In this document: positions 42,559-43,082 of the stretch, piece by piece
How the letters are laid out: every line of letters starts with the position of its first letter
Numbering within the stretch: the first letter of the stretch is position 1
Assembly: GCF_030527965.1 (NCBI RefSeq)
Contig: NZ_JAUMZU010000021.1
Span: 1 to 43,082, forward strand
Direction of reading: 5' to 3'
Length of the DNA stretch: 43,082 bases
Source of the DNA: Neisseria sp.
GTDB taxonomy: Bacteria > Pseudomonadota > Gammaproteobacteria > Burkholderiales > Neisseriaceae
Program-made: the position numbers and the translations under genes
Notes under the pieces: generated by a model
The model's database searches: none
What the model was told of the DNA's origin: nothing
Seen by the model: only the letters and a program-made list of their open reading frames with translations

Positions 42559-43082
42559 CTAAGAGATGCTTCTCCCACGCGATTGCGAATGATATTCGGC
42601 CATTGCCATTTCACGTTGTTGCGCCTTTTGAGCCAATTCCTGCTCTGCCTGCCGCGACTGAGCTACGCTTTCTTCTATGGGCGTTGCAGCCGCTTGGGCA
42701 GAATCTAAAGAAGCATAGCTCAAAACACCTTGGGGTGTTAAATGCCCTACGGAAAGCAGACCGTCTTCCCTGATATGGAGCGATTGCACATGAGGAACGC
42801 GTTCCCGATAAGCGGCAACACCGATTGCTGCCGCCGTTTTATCCGCATCGGCTTCGTTATAAGCAATGCCATGTTTGTTATAAAAACCAACCAGATGCGT
42901 CTTACACTCTTCGCAAAGCTGCCGCGCCTTCGATGGCATATCGGCGAGACCCAAGGTAGGTGCGGTTTGATTGTCTTCCATGGATAAGGGCGAATGTTTG
43001 CGGATTTCTTTCAGCATTATTTCGGCGGGGCTGAAGCGCATGATGTCGCGGGCTTTCCGATTGACTTCGATACCGCCATGAA
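42559..43082 (-). CDS. Second effector with XVIPCD-like tail, 5' part outside the window
   Basis: The frame is open from the window edge to a TAG at 42559, giving the last 173 residues. The first 48 or so (HGGIEVNRKARDI to LGLADMP) match the lipase linker. The rest is a diverged version of the same tail: ADADKTAAAIGVAAYRERVPHVQSLHI, REDGLLSVGHLTPQG, SLDSAQAAATPIEESVAQ, then a Gln- and Ala-rich end. This fits an XVIPCD-like secretion domain even better than the first copy. The toxin part lies upstream, outside the window, so its activity is unknown. Confidence 0.75.
   Translation of the reverse strand, partial: HGGIEVNRKARDIMRFSPAEIMLKEIRKHSPLSMEDNQTAPTLGLADMPSKARQLCEECKTHLVGFYNKHGIAYNEADADKTAAAIGVAAYRERVPHVQSLHIREDGLLSVGHLTPQGVLSYASLDSAQAAATPIEESVAQSRQAEQELAQKAQQREMAMAEYHSQSRGRSIS
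42935..43082 (-). repeat. Right copy of the 148-bp inverted repeat
   Basis: This is the inverted partner of 35736-35883. It reaches the window edge, so its full length cannot be seen. Confidence 0.92.

Overview
The window looks like a chromosomal segment of a Neisseriaceae bacterium. The main evidence is an 11-base word, GCCTGTCTGAA, usually preceded by T or A. It occurs dozens of times, mostly as head-to-head inverted pairs after stop codons. From memory, TGCCTGTCTGAA is the DNA uptake sequence (DUS) dialect described for Neisseria wadsworthii and relatives, rather than the ATGCCGTCTGAA of the gonococcus and meningococcus. The core proteins (FKBP, ThiG, FtsZ, LysS, LOG-family protein) also read as Neisseria-like. 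Species cannot be fixed from this window.

Layout. 1-1.7 kb: tRNA-Asn, rlmH-rsfS and a uracil-DNA-glycosylase-superfamily gene. 1.8-5.8 kb: yjdM, then a four-gene operon (binding protein, FecCD permease, ATPase, pseudoazurin) behind a TTGACA promoter with an AT-rich Fur-like box, a separate 25-bp palindrome over the -35 and a perfect 16-bp hairpin inside the permease gene. 5.9-8.5 kb: ATP-grasp gene, FKBP isomerase, DUF2061 protein and a D-2-hydroxyacid dehydrogenase. 8.6-9.1 kb: a small AT-rich island with a double-glycine-leader peptide (58 codons) and a two-helix membrane protein, a candidate bacteriocin/immunity pair. 9.2-18 kb: argE, gamma-carbonic-anhydrase-like gene, pyk, LOG-family gene, a lone M16-like protein lacking HxxEH, L-lactate dehydrogenase and lactate permease. 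18-23 kb: an unrecognised periplasmic protein, PiT phosphate transporter, thiE and lysS. 23.2-29 kb: the murC-ddlB-ftsQ-ftsA-ftsZ part of the division and cell-wall (dcw) cluster on the minus strand. 29-32.4 kb: thiO-thiS-thiG and a MetR-like regulator.

32.4-36.3 kb is the accessory island of most interest. Three tandem paralogous lipoproteins precede a class 3 lipase that has a C-terminal domain resembling the XVIPCD secretion signal of antibacterial X-type T4SS effectors. After lipoproteins 1 and 2 lies a short remnant of the lipase gene's 5' end, so the array looks like repeated effector/immunity cassettes in which earlier effectors were lost and immunity genes kept. A second gene with the same linker and tail domain runs off the right edge (42.6-43.1 kb) in the opposite orientation, with 144 of 148 bases shared. 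The two copies flank gcvP, lpxH, an MFS transporter and ilvE (36.3-42.5 kb).

How the genes work together: most are housekeeping units ending in DUS-pair hairpins that probably double as terminators. The lipoproteins and lipase form one translationally coupled toxin/immunity module, and the 8.6-9.1 kb pair may be a second, independent competition module. No intergenic gap in the window reaches 300 bases; the larger ones (5727-5899, 10988-11275, 12746-12987, 15081-15306, 20459-20686, 21314-21518, 32385-32677, 41260-41491) hold only DUS elements, terminators or promoter-like sequence as listed.
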